Part shown: in pieces, positions 6,571 through 8,074 of the stretch
Layout: each line of letters begins with the position of its first letter
Numbering within the stretch: position 1 is the first letter of the stretch
NCBI GenBank assembly: GCA_018241865.1
Contig: JAFECY010000245.1
Location: forward strand, 1 to 8,074
Source: Pseudomonadota bacterium
GTDB lineage: Bacteria > Pseudomonadota > Gammaproteobacteria > Burkholderiales > Burkholderiaceae_D
DNA length: 8,074 nucleotides
Direction: 5' to 3'
Program-made: the position numbers and the translations under genes
The notes under the pieces: model-generated
The model's database searches: none
The model's input: the letters and a program-made list of their open reading frames with translations, nothing else
Told to the model about the DNA's origin: nothing

Positions 6571-7518
6571 TTACGACGCAGGCTGCGCTTTTTCCAGCGC
6601 ATCGATAAACATGCCTGCCACGTTGAATCCGGTTTGCTGCGTAATTTCCTGAAAACAGGTCGGACTGGTGACATTCACTTCGGTCAGATAGTCACCGATC
6701 ACATCCAATCCTACCAGCAACAAGCCGCGTTTTGAAAGTATCGGCGCCAGTGTCTCGGCGATTTCACGGTCGCGCGCCGTCAACGGCTGCGCCACGCCGG
6801 TGCCGCCGACAGCCAGATTGCCGCGCACTTCGCCGGCTTGCGGAATGCGCGCCAGCGCATAGGGCACCACATCACCGCCTATCAGGAGTATGCGTTTGTC
6901 GCCTTGGCTGATCTGCGGAATGTAACGCTGCGCCATGATGGTGCTGTCGCCATGCGCGGTCAGCGTCTCGATGATCGCACCGAGGTTCATACCATCTTGC
7001 CCGACACGAAAAACGCCGGTACCGCCCATGCCGTCCAGCGGTTTGAGAATGATGTCTTGATGTTCGCGATGAAACGCGCGCAGCCGCGCCTCGTCGCTCG
7101 TGACCAAAGTCGGCGCGATAAATTGCGCAAACTGGGCGATGCTTACTTTTTCATTGTGACTGCGAATCGCTGCCGGTCGATTGATGACGCGCGCACCCTT
7201 CGCCTCCGCCAGTTCCAGCAGGTAGGTGGCGTAGATGTATTCCATGTCGAAGGGCGGATCTTTGCGCACGAGCACGGCATCAAAATCCGCGAGCGTTTGC
7301 GTGGTCGGCGCTGCCGCTACGTACCAAGCATCGGCCTGAGCCGTCAACGTAATGTGCGCGACGTTGGCGACGACATCGCCATCGACCAAAGCCATGTCTT
7401 TTTGCTCGAAAGCGAAGACCGTATGACCGCGGCTAGCCGCTTCGGCCATCATGGCGTAGGTCGAATCTTTGTAAGTTTTAAAGCCGGCCAACGAGTCGGC
7501 GAGGAAGGCGATTTTCAT
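6571..7518 (-). CDS. gshB: Glutathione synthetase
   Basis: This 315-residue cytoplasmic ATP-grasp enzyme joins gamma-glutamylcysteine to glycine, the second step of glutathione synthesis. Its length matches the bacterial GshB family (E. coli about 316). Landmarks in order are the N-terminal MKIAFLADSL, the RKDPPFDMEY segment at about 85-94, the ATP-grasp glycine-rich loop KPLDGMGGTGVFR at 159-171, GDKRILLI, RGNLAVGGTG, and the C-terminal GLDVIGDYLTEVNVTSP from about 270. The ATG at 7518 gives the usual N-terminus. An in-frame ATG at 7539 would add seven residues (MFCSSLP) that are not typical of the family. No strong Shine-Dalgarno is visible for either. It follows gshA by 53 bases, so both steps of glutathione synthesis are encoded together. 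Confidence 0.97.
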   Translation of the reverse strand: MKIAFLADSLAGFKTYKDSTYAMMAEAASRGHTVFAFEQKDMALVDGDVVANVAHITLTAQADAWYVAAAPTTQTLADFDAVLVRKDPPFDMEYIYATYLLELAEAKGARVINRPAAIRSHNEKVSIAQFAQFIAPTLVTSDEARLRAFHREHQDIILKPLDGMGGTGVFRVGQDGMNLGAIIETLTAHGDSTIMAQRYIPQISQGDKRILLIGGDVVPYALARIPQAGEVRGNLAVGGTGVAQPLTARDREIAETLAPILSKRGLLLVGLDVIGDYLTEVNVTSPTCFQEITQQTGFNVAGMFIDALEKAQPAS

Positions 7519-7545
7519 AGGCAGTGATGAGCAGAACAAACATCG

Positions 7546-7570
7546 CGCTGCGGTCGCCGCGACCGCTGTG
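7546..7570 (-). other. Hairpin in the gshA-gshB spacer
   Basis: GCGGTCG (7566-7560) and CGACCGC (7556-7550) form a perfect 7-bp stem around a 3-base loop. One mismatch further out, three more pairs, one of them G-U, extend it. It starts two bases past the gshA stop. On the downstream side the sequence is GCGATGTTTGTTCTG, without a clean U-run, so it does not look like a strong intrinsic terminator. A role in partial attenuation or in protecting the gshA 3' end is possible. Confidence 0.45.
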
Positions 7571-7571
7571 C

Positions 7572-8074
7572 TTAATAAACTTCCGGGTTGGGGTCGGTTT
7601 TTTCCAGTTCCAGCGATCCCGCCAGCAAGGCCAGCCGCGCGATTACACCGTACATGTAAAAACGATTGGGCGCGACCGTGCCGGGCTTGGCCTTGGCATC
7701 GGGGAGTGCATGCTGTTGAGCGAACGCCAAGGGCACAAAATGCGCGCCGGGAGCGTTGAGGTTTTCGTCGATACCCCGCTCGGCATGCACACGGTAGAAG
7801 CCACCGACCACGTAGCGGTCGATCATATACACCACCGGTTCGGCCACCGCATCGTTGATGTGCTCGAAAGTATGCACACCTTCTTGGATGATGACTTCGG
7901 ATACTTCCATGCCCTCTTTGACCACCGCCATCTTGTTGCGCTGCTTGCGATTCAAGTCCTTCACTTCGGCGGCGTCGCGCACGGTCATGATGCCCATGCC
8001 ATAGGTGCCAGCATCGGCCTTGACCACCACGAAAGGCGTTTCTTTGATGCCGTATTCCTTGTATTTTTTGCGTA
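7572..8074 (-). CDS. gshA: Glutamate-cysteine ligase, proteobacterial GshA type (N-terminus cut by window edge)
   Basis: This is the C-terminal 166 codons of the enzyme that makes gamma-glutamylcysteine, the first and rate-setting step of glutathione synthesis. The frame is open to the right edge; the first whole codon begins at 8072 (RKKYKEYG). Recognisable blocks are VVVKADAGTYGMGIMTV, VIIQEGVHTFE, EPVVYMIDRYVVGGFYR and the C-terminal LEKTDPNPEVY. This matches the non-classical proteobacterial family of about 430 residues as I recall it, not the longer E. coli type, so about 260 residues probably lie outside the window. A GTG at 8030 begins a smaller in-frame reading, but it is internal: the codons before it carry conserved-looking family sequence. 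gshB follows after 53 bases. Confidence 0.93.
   Translation of the reverse strand, partial: RKKYKEYGIKETPFVVVKADAGTYGMGIMTVRDAAEVKDLNRKQRNKMAVVKEGMEVSEVIIQEGVHTFEHINDAVAEPVVYMIDRYVVGGFYRVHAERGIDENLNAPGAHFVPLAFAQQHALPDAKAKPGTVAPNRFYMYGVIARLALLAGSLELEKTDPNPEVY

Noticed and set aside
6838..7527. Plus-strand open frame of 229 codons
   Set aside because: It is antisense to gshB, which is fully explained by ATP-grasp motifs. The Arg/His-rich translation resembles no protein I know.
7546..7570. Intrinsic terminator after gshA
   Set aside because: The stem is good but no run of T follows on the minus strand, and gshB lies immediately downstream.
1..8074. Mobile elements, phage genes, CRISPR repeats, tRNA or toxin-antitoxin genes
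   Set aside because: I saw no transposase motifs, regularly spaced repeats, tRNA-like cloverleaf or island-like shift in composition. Nearly every base is accounted for by the nine genes.

Overview
The window is densely packed bacterial chromosome. Nine genes lie on the minus strand, so transcription runs from high to low coordinates; the first and last are cut by the window edges. The content points to a betaproteobacterium, probably Burkholderiales near Oxalobacteraceae (inference from gene content, protein character and moderately high G+C; no database search was possible). Supporting points are a proteobacterial-type GshA unlike the classical E. coli enzyme, followed by gshB and an incomplete phosphotransferase set (mannose-family IIA, HPr, enzyme I). 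No mobile element, phage gene, CRISPR array, tRNA or rRNA is visible, and no gap exceeds 100 bases.

Right half (8074 down to 4031): glutathione biosynthesis and PTS phosphorelay. The C-terminal part of gshA (glutamate-cysteine ligase) is followed by a complete gshB (glutathione synthetase). Next come a 135-residue EIIA of the mannose family, HPr (ptsH, with His15 and Ser46) and enzyme I (ptsI). Phosphate would pass from PEP to EI to HPr to IIA. No IIB, IIC or IID sugar permease is present, so this is more likely a regulatory or partial PTS than a transporter. Spacers are 24 to 63 bases. Hairpin-forming sequences sit between gshA and gshB and between ptsH and ptsI.

Left half (3931 down to 1): after a 98-base spacer comes a tightly coupled membrane-lipid cassette. 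It holds a CDP-alcohol phosphatidyltransferase, a CdsA-family phosphatidate cytidylyltransferase, a PlsC-family acyltransferase, and a two-domain protein joining an alpha/beta hydrolase to a class I SAM-dependent methyltransferase. The junctions are 10 nt with a Shine-Dalgarno overlapping the upstream stop, 1 nt, and a 4-nt ATGA overlap, so these four are very likely one translation-coupled operon. The order and protein types match the poorly characterised ynbA-ynbB-ynbC genes of E. coli, with an added acyltransferase. A ynbD-like phosphatase could lie just past the left edge.

The lipid cassette is the part most worth a second look. It encodes acyl transfer, CDP-lipid activation, head-group transfer and possible hydrolase/methyltransferase tailoring, as if for a dedicated lipid of unknown structure. 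The phosphatidyltransferase has Asn at two of the four Asp positions of its family's metal-binding motif. The largest gene of the left end (1 to 1722) has no stop inside the window and is easily missed.
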